From Novosphingobium taihuense (lineage in GTDB: Bacteria > Pseudomonadota > Alphaproteobacteria > Sphingomonadales > Sphingomonadaceae), in the NCBI RefSeq assembly GCF_007830315.1, contig NZ_VLKJ01000007.1, positions 178,438-242,437 on the forward strand: DNA of 64,000 nucleotides, written 5' to 3'. The translations under genes were made by a program, and so were the position numbers. Shown in pieces: positions 27,570-35,392 of the stretch. The notes beneath the pieces were generated by a model. It ran no database searches. It saw only the letters and a list, made by a program, of their open reading frames with translations, and was not told where the DNA came from. How positions within the stretch are numbered: the first letter of the stretch is position 1; every line of letters starts with the position of its first letter.

Positions 27570-27605
27570 AACCTTTTAGCATGTGCAGCATGTGCGGCGC
27601 AACAA
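27570..27605 (-). promoter_or_regulatory. Candidate phaR promoter with tandem 9-bp repeats
   Basis: Read on the minus strand, TTGCGC and TAAAAG are separated by about 18 bp. The spacer consists largely of two abutting copies of GCACATGCT (plus-strand AGCATGTGC at 27578-27586 and 27587-27595). PhaR proteins recognise TGC-containing repeats and autoregulate, so these are candidate operators. Inference only. Confidence 0.4.
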
Positions 27606-27621
27606 ATCTTGACCAGTCCTA

Positions 27622-28683
27622 TCAATCACCACTTTGACGCAAAAAGCGTTTTCCCATCAGGGTCAGGAGTTCATATTGGGAAAGGCCGGTTTGCCGCGCC
27701 GCAGACGGCAGATCGTAATCGGCGGCTAGCCAGTCTCCTTCCTTGCAGTCCGGCATTTCCGAGAGGTCCACGATCGTCAGGTCCATCGAAACGCGCCCGA
27801 GAACACGCGCTTTCCGGCCCTGCCAATCGAAGCTGCCGATGCCTGACCAGCAGCGCAGATAGCCATCGGCATAGCCCATCGCGAGTACACCCACGCGGAG
27901 CGGCGATCTGGCCGTAAACAGCGCATTATAGCCGACCTTGTCGCCTGCCTGCAGTTCTCGGACCTGTAGCACTGCAGCCTCGGGCCGAACGACCTGCGCA
28001 ATCTTGCCGTCGAGTTCCGCACGCGCCACGCCGCCATATAGTGCGATGCCGGGCCGCGTCAGGTCTTCATGGAAAGCTCTCCCCAGCGCAATCCCCGCGC
28101 TGTTGGCCAAGCTGTAGCGACGCGCACTGACCTGCTCCCTCGCCACCTCGAATCGCTCCCGCTGCTCCTCGTTCTGCGCAACGTCCTCGTCCGCACTTGC
28201 GAGATGGCTCATGCATACGTCAACGTCGAGCGCGGCCAGTGCGGGGTCGGAGAGGTCCGACAAAGATAGTCCGAGTCGGTTCATTCCGGTGTCCACCATC
28301 AGGTGGCACGCACCGCCCCCGCTCTCCTGCCAGACACGAACCTGATGCAAACTGTTGAGCACGGGGCGCACACCGGTCGCGCGAGCGAAGTCCGCTTCGG
28401 TGGCATTTGCCGGCCCGTGGAGGACGGCGATGTTCTCCGGAGGAACAAGCCCCAGAATATCAGGGACTTCAGACCAATGCGCGACAAAGAAATCGCGACA
28501 TCCTGCTGCCGCCAGAACCGGCACGACCCGCGCCGCGCCAGTGCCATAGGCATCCGCCTTGACCGCAGCACCCGCAGCCGCCTTGCCGGACAGGTGATCG
28601 AGCGTGCGCCAGTTTGCGGCGAGGGCCTCGGCATTGAAACCGAGGCGCAGGGAGGCAGGTGGTGGCGGGGTGATGTCAGTCGT
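27622..28683 (-). CDS. alr: Alanine racemase (non-canonical start inferred)
   Basis: PLP enzyme converting L-Ala to D-Ala for peptidoglycan. The PLP lysine lies in AAVKADAYGTG, upstream of the first canonical in-frame start (GTG at 28524), so annotation from that GTG would delete the active site. The frame is open upstream to an in-frame TGA about 30 bp before the ACG, yet contains no ATG, GTG or TTG. ACG at 28681-28683 (ACG ACT GAC ATC, read as MTDI) overlaps the stop of the transporter gene and gives 353 residues, normal for Alr. ATT or CTG nearby are alternatives. The C-terminal catalytic region (VGYNALFTARSPLRVGVL, AMGYADGY) is intact. Confidence 0.88.
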   Translation of the reverse strand, partial: TTDITPPPPASLRLGFNAEALAANWRTLDHLSGKAAAGAAVKADAYGTGAARVVPVLAAAGCRDFFVAHWSEVPDILGLVPPENIAVLHGPANATEADFARATGVRPVLNSLHQVRVWQESGGGACHLMVDTGMNRLGLSLSDLSDPALAALDVDVCMSHLASADEDVAQNEEQRERFEVAREQVSARRYSLANSAGIALGRAFHEDLTRPGIALYGGVARAELDGKIAQVVRPEAAVLQVRELQAGDKVGYNALFTARSPLRVGVLAMGYADGYLRCWSGIGSFDWQGRKARVLGRVSMDLTIVDLSEMPDCKEGDWLAADYDLPSAARQTGLSQYELLTLMGKRFLRQSGD

Positions 28684-30277
28684 CCGTGAAATCGGTGGGA
28701 AGCCCCGGCTTCAGTCCCCATAGCGCGACGAGAAATGCAAGCAGAACAATGACCCAGGTGTACCAGAGGCCGGCATAGGGATCGCCGGTTCGCGCCACGA
28801 TGTAGCTCGAAATCAGCGGCAGGAAACCCCCGAAGTATCCCGTCCCGAGATGATAAGGGATCGACATCGAACTGTAGCGAATGCGCGGCGGGAACATCTC
28901 CGACAAGAGCGCAGCCACCGGCCCGTAAGTCGCGCCCGACATCGCCATTAGCAGGACGAGGGCAACCAGTACGACGGCGAGGCGTCCGGTCGAGGGCTTC
29001 ACCTTGGCGAAATCGTAGCCGTAGGTGGAGAGTTCCGCCTGAAGTGCCTTGGCGCGTTCTGCGGCTTTGCCAGTCCATGGATAGCTGTCGAGAGTTAGTG
29101 CTTTGCCTCCGACAGTTGCGGTGAAGTTGCCCGTTTGCCTCAGAGAGTAGGAGATTCCCGACGCCGAGAGATCGGCGAGCAATTTTCCGCATCGGCTGCT
29201 CTGTTCGGCAGCGAAAGGACTGTAATCACAGTCAGAACCGGAAACCACCACCGGATTCCTCTCTGCCGCTGCCGCAAGCTCGGGATTCGCGGCAGAGCCG
29301 AGGAGCCAGAACGTTGGAAAGAGCAGAAGGAGGGTTACGGCATAGCCGATCACTATGGGCTTCTTGCGCCCGATGCGGTCGGACAGGGCGCCGGCGATCA
29401 GGTAGAACACCATGCCGATTGCACCGCCGATGCCGACGATGACCTCAGCCGTCGTGTCATCCATCCGCATGGCGGACTTGAGAAATCCGAGGCTGGAAAA
29501 CATCGCCGTGTACCAGATCACGGTCAGCCCCGCCGCGATTCCGAAGAGCGCGATGAAGATCCGGCGCTTGTTGCCCGGGTAGGTGAAACTTTCCACGAAC
29601 GGGTTACCGGCGAGCTCGCCCTGCTCCTTCATCGCCTTGAAAACAGGGCTTTCCGACAGCTTGAGCCGCATCCACAGCGATACACCAAGCAGCGCGAGAC
29701 TGACGAGGAAGGGCACTCGCCAACCCCACGCATTCCACACCGCCTCGCTCATCAGCCCCTTGCTGGAAAGCACCACCACCAGGCTGAGGACGAATCCACC
29801 GACAACACTGGCCTGGATGTAGCTGGTGTAATAGCCACGACGACCGCCGGGGGCGTGCTCGGCCACGTACACCGCCGCACCGCCATATTCACCGCCGAGG
29901 GCAAGCCCTTGAAGAACCCTGAGAAATATGACGATCGCAGGTGCCAGCAAGCCGATGCTGTCAGCGGACGGGATCAGGCCGACCCCTGCCGTGGCGATGC
30001 CCATCAGAGTTACGGTGACAAGAAAGGTGTATTTGCGGCCCAGCCTGTCACCCAGGTAGCCGAACAGCACCGCGCCCAAGGGGCGGAAGCCGAAACCGAC
30101 TGCAAAGCCTGCCCAGACAAGCAGGAGTTGCAAGGTTGCGTTGTCGGACGGGAAAAAGGTCCTGCCGATGATTGCAGCGAGCGTGCCGTAGATGAAAAAA
30201 TCGTACCATTCGAACACGGTACCGGCAGAACTTGCAGCAATAACAAGGCGGATTTCCGAAGCGCTCGGCTCAGGCAT
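28676..30277 (-). CDS. MFS transporter, metabolite:H+ symporter (MHS) type
   Basis: 533 residues from the ATG at 30277, preceded by AAGGGGCAG. The frame extends to 30427, but the added sequence is Cys/Arg-rich and unlike the family. The MHS signature is present (GTVFEWYDFFIYGTLA, then GFGFRPLGAVLFGYLGDRLGRK), with 12 predicted helices. An unusual hydrophilic insert of about 90 residues (about 330-425, with SGSDCDYSPFAAEQSSRCGK) lies between late helices and is probably periplasmic, with two Cys that could pair. Relatives carry alpha-ketoglutarate, proline or betaine; the substrate here is unknown. The stop overlaps the inferred alr start. Confidence 0.85.
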   Translation of the reverse strand: MPEPSASEIRLVIAASSAGTVFEWYDFFIYGTLAAIIGRTFFPSDNATLQLLLVWAGFAVGFGFRPLGAVLFGYLGDRLGRKYTFLVTVTLMGIATAGVGLIPSADSIGLLAPAIVIFLRVLQGLALGGEYGGAAVYVAEHAPGGRRGYYTSYIQASVVGGFVLSLVVVLSSKGLMSEAVWNAWGWRVPFLVSLALLGVSLWMRLKLSESPVFKAMKEQGELAGNPFVESFTYPGNKRRIFIALFGIAAGLTVIWYTAMFSSLGFLKSAMRMDDTTAEVIVGIGGAIGMVFYLIAGALSDRIGRKKPIVIGYAVTLLLLFPTFWLLGSAANPELAAAAERNPVVVSGSDCDYSPFAAEQSSRCGKLLADLSASGISYSLRQTGNFTATVGGKALTLDSYPWTGKAAERAKALQAELSTYGYDFAKVKPSTGRLAVVLVALVLLMAMSGATYGPVAALLSEMFPPRIRYSSMSIPYHLGTGYFGGFLPLISSYIVARTGDPYAGLWYTWVIVLLAFLVALWGLKPGLPTDFTDD

Positions 30278-30381
30278 CTGCCCCTTGGCAATTGTGGACG
30301 ACACGCAGAATTCCCCCGACACATATTTCTTGGTTGGTGCTGTAGCGAAGCGGCGTCGCCTGCGGCAAGCCCTGCATTGTT

Positions 30382-30810
30382 TCAGGCCGCCACAGGTGCC
30401 GGAAGCGCAACAAGCGCTGCCTCCCACGCCAGCAGGATAGCCGCGTGCCGGGCCGGATAGCCAAGCGCTGGGGCAAGCAGATCAATTCCGGGCCACTCAG
30501 GCCCCCCCCCTTCACCCGCCAGCCACTGAGCGATGGCGTCACGAGCCGCGGCGATCTCGGAGCGGCTCCGACCTCGAGCACTCCGGGCGAAGATGTTGGC
30601 AGCGGCCTGCCCGACCGCACAGGCGTGGGGGCGCAACGCGAGGCGATCGATCGATCCGGCGGCATCGGTGGACAAAGCAAGTTCGATGGCGCTGCCACAA
30701 CTGCGCGACCGGGCCGAGCCTTTCAGTGGCAGGCTCTCATCCCACGGAAACTCGGCAAGGCCCATGGCGCCTGCCAGAATTTCGGGCGTGTAGAGCCCGC
30801 GAGTGCTCAT
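30382..30810 (-). CDS. NifU/IscU-like iron-sulphur scaffold family protein
   Basis: 142 residues of the NifU N-terminal fold. Two of the three canonical Cys are present (SRSCGSAIEL and PHACAVGQAAA). The third position, usually Cys in IscU, is Ala in YPARHAAILLAWEAAL. The protein may therefore act as a divergent carrier rather than a classical scaffold. Its ATG begins one base after the cvpA stop, so the two are translationally coupled. The radA-cvpA-nifU-like order suggests one transcript. Confidence 0.78.
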   Translation of the reverse strand: MSTRGLYTPEILAGAMGLAEFPWDESLPLKGSARSRSCGSAIELALSTDAAGSIDRLALRPHACAVGQAAANIFARSARGRSRSEIAAARDAIAQWLAGEGGGPEWPGIDLLAPALGYPARHAAILLAWEAALVALPAPVAA

Positions 30811-31365
30811 TCAGTCGCCCAGAACTTGCTGGCGGGCCTTGCGCCTCGCCACTTCACGGGCCTGCTCTGCCGCAGCATCGCGCCGTTCCGAAATCAGGGT
30901 CAGCAGTTCCTCGCTTGCGGCGTTGAGGAAGGGATAGGTGCGGGATTCAACGATCCATTCGGGCCGACCGTCCTCACCCCAGACAAGATCGTATCCGAAG
31001 ACCACGATGGAATAGCCCAACACGACGATGATGAAGCCTTTCACCGCGCCAAAGCCGAAGCCGAGCAGGCGGTCAATCGGGCCGATGACGGAATCGCGGC
31101 TGGCACTGCCCATGCACCGCGCAATCATGCGGGTTCCGATGTAGGGCACAAGGATCAACAGAAAAAACGCGAGAACCCCTGCCCCCGTCTCAGTCGGCAG
31201 GTGATCGGCCAGCCAAAGCGTGAGCGGCTCGTGAAAGTAGTGCACCGCGAGCAGCGCAAGGCACCACGCGGCCAGCGACAGGACTTCTTCGACAAAGCCG
31301 CGCATGAAGCCACCGAAGGCGCCAATGCCGACAAGGATGAGAACTACATAATCTAGGCCGGTCAT
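30811..31365 (-). CDS. cvpA: CvpA family membrane protein
   Basis: 184 residues from the ATG at 31365 (MTGLDYVVLILVGIGAFGG); the frame also offers an ATG two codons earlier. Four hydrophobic segments in the first 125 residues, with the CvpA motif GFMRGFVEEVLSLAAW and GFGAVKGFIIVVLGY. A charged, Ala-rich cytoplasmic tail follows. The family is linked to colicin V production and envelope stress, but the mechanism is unclear. It begins 12 bp after the radA stop. Confidence 0.88.
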   Translation of the reverse strand: MTGLDYVVLILVGIGAFGGFMRGFVEEVLSLAAWCLALLAVHYFHEPLTLWLADHLPTETGAGVLAFFLLILVPYIGTRMIARCMGSASRDSVIGPIDRLLGFGFGAVKGFIIVVLGYSIVVFGYDLVWGEDGRPEWIVESRTYPFLNAASEELLTLISERRDAAAEQAREVARRKARQQVLGD

Positions 31366-31377
31366 ATGCAAGAAAAC

Positions 31378-32754
31378 CTATGAGCCGCCCATCACCCGGT
31401 CAATCAGATTTGGCAGGAGCTTGAGCGGGGAGTAGCGCAGGCCTTCCACCTTTTCTGCTCCGGCTTCCGGCCCGCAACCCAGCGTAAAGCCGAGCTTGGC
31501 AGCCTCGCGCAGGCGCACCGGCGTATGCGCCACTGGGCGGACCTCACCGGCGAGCGAAACCTCGCCGAACCAGATCGACGATTGCGGCAGGGGACGATCC
31601 GACAGGGCCGAGATCAGGGCGGCCGCCACGGCCAGATCGGCGGCAGGATCGGTCAGGCGATACCCACCGGCAACGTTCAGATAGACTTCTGCAGTCGAGA
31701 AGCTGAGCCCGCAACGGGCCTCAAGCACGGCAAGCAGCATCGCAAGGCGGCCGCTGTCCCAACCGACGACGGCACGGCGGGGCGTTGCACCACTGGCAAG
31801 GCGCACGGTGAGTGCCTGTATTTCGACCAGAACTGGGCGGGTGCCCTCAAGTGCTGGGAATACTGCACTTCCCGCCACCTGATCCTCGCGCCCTGAAAGG
31901 AACAGCATCGAGGGATTGCCGACTTCCTCCAGCCCAGCTCCGGCCATGGCGAAGACGCCGATCTCGTCCACAGCGCCGAAGCGATTCTTGAGGGCGCGAA
32001 GGATTCGGTACTGGTGGCTGCGCTCACCCTCAAAGCTCATGACCACGTCGACCATGTGCTCGAGCACGCGGGGGCCAGCGATGGAGCCGTCTTTGGTGAC
32101 GTGGCCGACCAGAACGAGCGCAACGCCATTTTCCTTGGCATAGCGTATCAGTTCGAAAGCGCAGCCGCGCACCTGGCTAACCGTGCCCGGAGCACCCTCG
32201 ATCTGGTCGGAATGCATGGTCTGGATCGAATCGATCACCAGCAGCGACGGCGGGTTCATCGAGCCGAGCGTCGTCAGGATATCGCGCACAGATGTGGCAG
32301 CAGCGAGCTGGATGGGCGCCTTGCCCAGTCCCAACCGGTCAGCCCGCAGGCGTACCTGATCGGACGCCTCTTCGCCGCTGATGTAGATCGCATCGCCTCC
32401 CGCCATGGCCACCTTGGCAGATGCCTGCAGCAAGAGCGTGGACTTGCCGATGCCTGGATCGCCGCCCATCAGAATTGCGCAACCGGGAACCAGACCTCCA
32501 CCCAATGCGCGATCAAACTCCGCGATACCGGTGGACCGGCGGACCGGGAGAGCAATGGGAGCATCGAGCGGGACGAAGGCTACGCGACGGCCCCCGCTCG
32601 ACAGATCATGTTTTGACGAGAAGATCGTTTCGGGCGCTTCTTCGGCGAGCGTGTTCCACTCACTGCAATCGGCGCACTGGCCCTGCCAGCGGTTGGTGAC
32701 GCTGCCACAGGCCTGGCAGACGAAGCGACGTTTGGGTTTGGCCATGTTCGCCAA
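31378..32754 (-). CDS. radA: DNA repair protein RadA
   Basis: 458 residues, standard length. N-terminal zinc finger (CQACGSVTNRWQGQCADC), RecA-like ATPase with Walker A GGDPGIGKSTLL, the RadA-specific KNRFG motif (LKNRFGAVDEIG) and a C-terminal Lon-protease-like domain (about 290-450). It is a DnaB-like helicase that promotes branch migration during recombination. Confidence 0.96.
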   Translation of the reverse strand: MANMAKPKRRFVCQACGSVTNRWQGQCADCSEWNTLAEEAPETIFSSKHDLSSGGRRVAFVPLDAPIALPVRRSTGIAEFDRALGGGLVPGCAILMGGDPGIGKSTLLLQASAKVAMAGGDAIYISGEEASDQVRLRADRLGLGKAPIQLAAATSVRDILTTLGSMNPPSLLVIDSIQTMHSDQIEGAPGTVSQVRGCAFELIRYAKENGVALVLVGHVTKDGSIAGPRVLEHMVDVVMSFEGERSHQYRILRALKNRFGAVDEIGVFAMAGAGLEEVGNPSMLFLSGREDQVAGSAVFPALEGTRPVLVEIQALTVRLASGATPRRAVVGWDSGRLAMLLAVLEARCGLSFSTAEVYLNVAGGYRLTDPAADLAVAAALISALSDRPLPQSSIWFGEVSLAGEVRPVAHTPVRLREAAKLGFTLGCGPEAGAEKVEGLRYSPLKLLPNLIDRVMGGS

Positions 32755-32877
32755 CTATCAGAACATAGATGGAACGCAAGCCATGTCCCCCCGAAATGGC
32801 ACCGTTTGCCGGTAGCGGTTTGCTAACCATGCTGTCTGGGATCATCCTTAACGGAGGATCAGGTATGTCCCTTATCC

Positions 32878-33384
32878 ATGGCCGCGCCGACAAACCCTTT
32901 TCTTGGCATCGAACCCAAGATGTACCGCCACTTTGCGGTCATCACCGTAGCCCTGTCCACGGTCGTGGCGGTGTTTGCCAATGGCGATGCGCAGGAAGCC
33001 ATGGCGCAGAGCCAGAGGGTGGCCAAGCATAACGCAGCGGAAACGCGCGCTGCCAAGGCCAAGCTGACCGACAAGCGATCCGACAAGCGGAGATCCGGCG
33101 GCGGTTTCAGTGGCCCCTATGGCGCGCCGATGGATGGCGGTGGTGGCGGTGACAGCAGCTACATTCCGGCGGGAATGGTAGTGACGCCTGCCCCGATCCT
33201 CATCGAGGTCGACCAGAAGGCGCTCGCGCGGATGACACCCGCACAGCGGGCCGCCTACCTGCGCAAGCTGGAAGAGGAACGGCAGAAGCGGATGGCGCAG
33301 GGGCCGATTCTGCCAACCCAGCAGCAGATAAGCGCGTTGGCCGAGCAGTCAGCCGCTCGGTCGGGGTCAGACAGTATCGACTGA
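32878..33384 (+). CDS. Hypothetical protein with single N-terminal membrane anchor
   Basis: 168 residues from the ATG at 32878. One hydrophobic segment (about 16-34, YRHFAVITVALSTVVAVFA) lies after a short NPFLGIEPK lead. A second ATG at 32920 would begin right at the helix. A Lys/Arg-rich segment, a Gly-rich patch (DGGGGGDSS) and a helical C terminus (RAAYLRKLEEERQKRM) follow. The best Shine-Dalgarno (GGAGGATCAGG) precedes an out-of-frame ATG at 32865, so the start is uncertain. No function recognised. Confidence 0.65.
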   Translation: MAAPTNPFLGIEPKMYRHFAVITVALSTVVAVFANGDAQEAMAQSQRVAKHNAAETRAAKAKLTDKRSDKRRSGGGFSGPYGAPMDGGGGGDSSYIPAGMVVTPAPILIEVDQKALARMTPAQRAAYLRKLEEERQKRMAQGPILPTQQQISALAEQSAARSGSDSID

Positions 33385-33396
33385 CATTGGAGGGAA

Positions 33397-33480
33397 TGGT
33401 GCCCCTGGCCCGACTCGAACGGGCACGTATTTCTACAAACGATTTTGAGTCGTTCGCGTCTACCATTCCGCCACAGGGGC
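33397..33480 (-). tRNA. tRNA-Leu (CAA)
   Basis: 84 nt with encoded CCA. Acceptor GCCCCTG pairs with CAGGGGC. Anticodon stem AACGA/TCGTT with loop CTCAAAA gives anticodon CAA. A long variable arm identifies a class II tRNA. Confidence 0.96.
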
Positions 33481-33495
33481 ACTTCAGGGCACCGG

Positions 33496-33524
33496 CCTTA
33501 GCCAGTGCCCTTACAAAAGGTCAA
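33496..33524 (-). promoter_or_regulatory. Candidate promoter for tRNA-Leu
   Basis: Read on the minus strand TTGACC, a 17-bp spacer and CTAAGG, ending 16 bp before the tRNA. The -35 box overlaps the last codons of suhB. Its spacing matches other tRNA promoters in the window. Confidence 0.55.
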
Positions 33525-34345
33525 GCGCCGCGAAGCGCTCCAGCAAGAAGCTTGTGCAACTTCGAGTGCAGTGCGTCGTTTCCGGCAAGGATAGTCTCGT
33601 CGCAGATCGGCTGCGAGCGGCCCTTGTAGTCCGACACGAAGCCACCGGCCTCACGGACCAGCAAACAACCGGCAGCCGTATCCCAGGGATAGAGGCCCGA
33701 TTCCCAGAAGCCATCGAAGCGACCGGCAGCCACCCACGCAAGATCGAGCGAGGCAACGCCAAAGCGGCGAATCCCGGCGATGCGCGGACCGAGTTCGGCA
33801 TAGATCCTGGCCCACTCGTTGATGTCACCGCGGCCCGCGAAAGGGATACCGGTGGCGATCAGCGCTTCGTCCATGTGGCGACGCGCCGAAACGCGCAAGC
33901 GACGGTCCTGCAACCAGGCACCCTGGGCCTTTTCGGCCCAGAAGCTTTCGTCCGTGATCGGCTGATAGACCAGCGCTGCAGTAACTTCGCCCCAGCCCTT
34001 TCCGTCCAGCGTCGGTTCCTGCACGGCGATCGAAATCGCGAAGTGCGGGATGCCGTGGAGGAAGTTGGTCGTGCCATCGAGCGGATCAATGATGAAGCGG
34101 GGCTTGCCCGGTTCGCCAGCGATTTCGCCGCCCTCTTCCATCAGGAAGCCCCAGCCCGGACGCGCAGCGCGCAGTTCGTCCCACAGGGTACGCTCGGCGT
34201 GCTGGTCGGCCTTCGAGACGAAGTCTGCCGGGCCCTTCTTGCTGACCTGAAGATGCTCGATCTCACCGAAGTCGCGGCGCAGGCGGCCACCCGCCTTGCG
34301 CGCCGCGCGCTCCATCACGCGCATCAGGCCGGAAATGGCTGCCAT
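33521..34345 (-). CDS. suhB: Inositol-1-monophosphatase family protein (SuhB-like)
   Basis: 274 residues. Metal-binding motif A DPLDGTTNFLHG (about 85-96) and motif B WDTAAGCLLVREAGG (about 215-229) are intact, with an EEGGE metal ligand region. It hydrolyses inositol monophosphate or related sugar phosphates. SuhB relatives also act in rRNA antitermination. It is encoded 3 bp after efp, so the two are co-transcribed. Confidence 0.9.
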   Translation of the reverse strand: MAAISGLMRVMERAARKAGGRLRRDFGEIEHLQVSKKGPADFVSKADQHAERTLWDELRAARPGWGFLMEEGGEIAGEPGKPRFIIDPLDGTTNFLHGIPHFAISIAVQEPTLDGKGWGEVTAALVYQPITDESFWAEKAQGAWLQDRRLRVSARRHMDEALIATGIPFAGRGDINEWARIYAELGPRIAGIRRFGVASLDLAWVAAGRFDGFWESGLYPWDTAAGCLLVREAGGFVSDYKGRSQPICDETILAGNDALHSKLHKLLAGALRGA

Positions 34346-34348
34346 CGA

Positions 34349-34912
34349 TCAGCCCACCTTGCCGACGTAGGTACGTTCGTAAACGTCGACGATGATGCGG
34401 GTGCCGCTGCCGATATGCGGCGGAACCATCACGCGCACGCCGTTGTCGAGAATGGCAGGCTTGTAGCTGGACGAAGCAGTCTGGCCCTTCACCACGGCAT
34501 CGGCCTCGACGATGGTCGCTTCGACCTGGTCAGGCAGTTGCACCGAGATCGGGCGCTCGTCGTACATTTCGAGAAGGACGGTCATGCCATCCTGCAGGAA
34601 TGCGGCGGCATCGCCGAGAAGATCGGACGGCAGCGTGATCTGGTCGTAGGTTTCGACATCCATGAACACCAGATCATCGCCCTCGGCATAGAGGAACTGG
34701 AAGTCCTTGGTGTCGAGACGGACGCGCTCGACGGTGTCGGCGCTGCGGAAGCGGACGTTGGTCTTGCGGCCGTCGATGAGGTTCTTCATCTCGACCTGCA
34801 TGAAGGCGCCGCCCTTGCCGGGCTGGGTATGCTGGGTCTTTGCGACCTTCCAGATGCCCTTTTCGTATTCCAGGATATTGCCCGGACGGATGTCCACGCC
34901 GCTGATCTTCAT
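34349..34912 (-). CDS. efp: Elongation factor P
   Basis: 187 residues, three beta-barrel domains. The modifiable loop TQPGKGGAF places Lys at residue 33 at the tip that enters the peptidyl-transferase centre. A Lys there fits beta-lysylation-type or unmodified EF-P rather than the rhamnosylated Arg form. It relieves ribosome stalling at polyproline; several products in this window (E2 linkers, RlpA-like protein, Alr with PPPP) contain such runs. No epmA/epmB gene is in the window. Confidence 0.96.
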   Translation of the reverse strand: MKISGVDIRPGNILEYEKGIWKVAKTQHTQPGKGGAFMQVEMKNLIDGRKTNVRFRSADTVERVRLDTKDFQFLYAEGDDLVFMDVETYDQITLPSDLLGDAAAFLQDGMTVLLEMYDERPISVQLPDQVEATIVEADAVVKGQTASSSYKPAILDNGVRVMVPPHIGSGTRIIVDVYERTYVGKVG

Positions 34913-35014
34913 GATGGAAAGAGCCTTACCGTGAGTAGGGAAGCGCGGCCCTTAGCGGTTCGGCGGCGAAGCTTCAAGCGTGATTGCCTGATGCGGGCAC
35001 GGCGTGCTAGCGCG

Positions 35015-35392
35015 ATGACCATGAAGCGCGCATTGATCCTTGCCGTTGGAGTTCTTGGCCTTGGTGGCGTGGCGCAAGCCGTGCCCGGGGGCCAGCTTAT
35101 GGTTCTGCCCAAGGGTGGATGGACCTGCGAGATACCGGGTGACGCTGCCGTAACGCCAGTAGCCAAGCCGGAGCTTAGCTTCGAGACGATTGCCGACTCG
35201 TCGTACGTGGCGCCGGATGGATCGCGGGGGAGCTATCTGCGCCTTGCAGATCGTCTGACGCTGACCAGCGGGGTATTTTCCGGGCGGCGGTTCCTCATGG
35301 ATGGTGAGGAAATCCTGCGGGAATTGGGAACTGACGATACCCCCACCGGCCTGCGCTGCGTTCACGCAGGACCGCTTTCCCTTACGGTTTAG
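35015..35392 (+). CDS. Secreted hypothetical protein
   Basis: 125 residues from the ATG at 35015 (a second ATG lies at 35021). Signal peptide (MTMKRALILAVGVLGLGGVA, cleavage near AQA). The mature part is small, with one Cys pair (GWTCEIPGD and GLRCVHAGP) that could form a disulphide. No family recognised. It is transcribed divergently from efp and overlaps the end of the OPT transporter by 4 bp. Confidence 0.68.
   Translation: MTMKRALILAVGVLGLGGVAQAVPGGQLMVLPKGGWTCEIPGDAAVTPVAKPELSFETIADSSYVAPDGSRGSYLRLADRLTLTSGVFSGRRFLMDGEEILRELGTDDTPTGLRCVHAGPLSLTV

Noticed and set aside
29135..30460. Long plus-strand frame opposite the MHS transporter
   Set aside because: Very high Arg/Glu/Gly content and no motif; the minus strand encodes clear transporter helices.
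33554..35392. 612-codon plus-strand frame across suhB and efp
   Set aside because: Shadow of two conserved minus-strand genes. Only its last 125 codons, from 35015, look real because they begin with a signal peptide.
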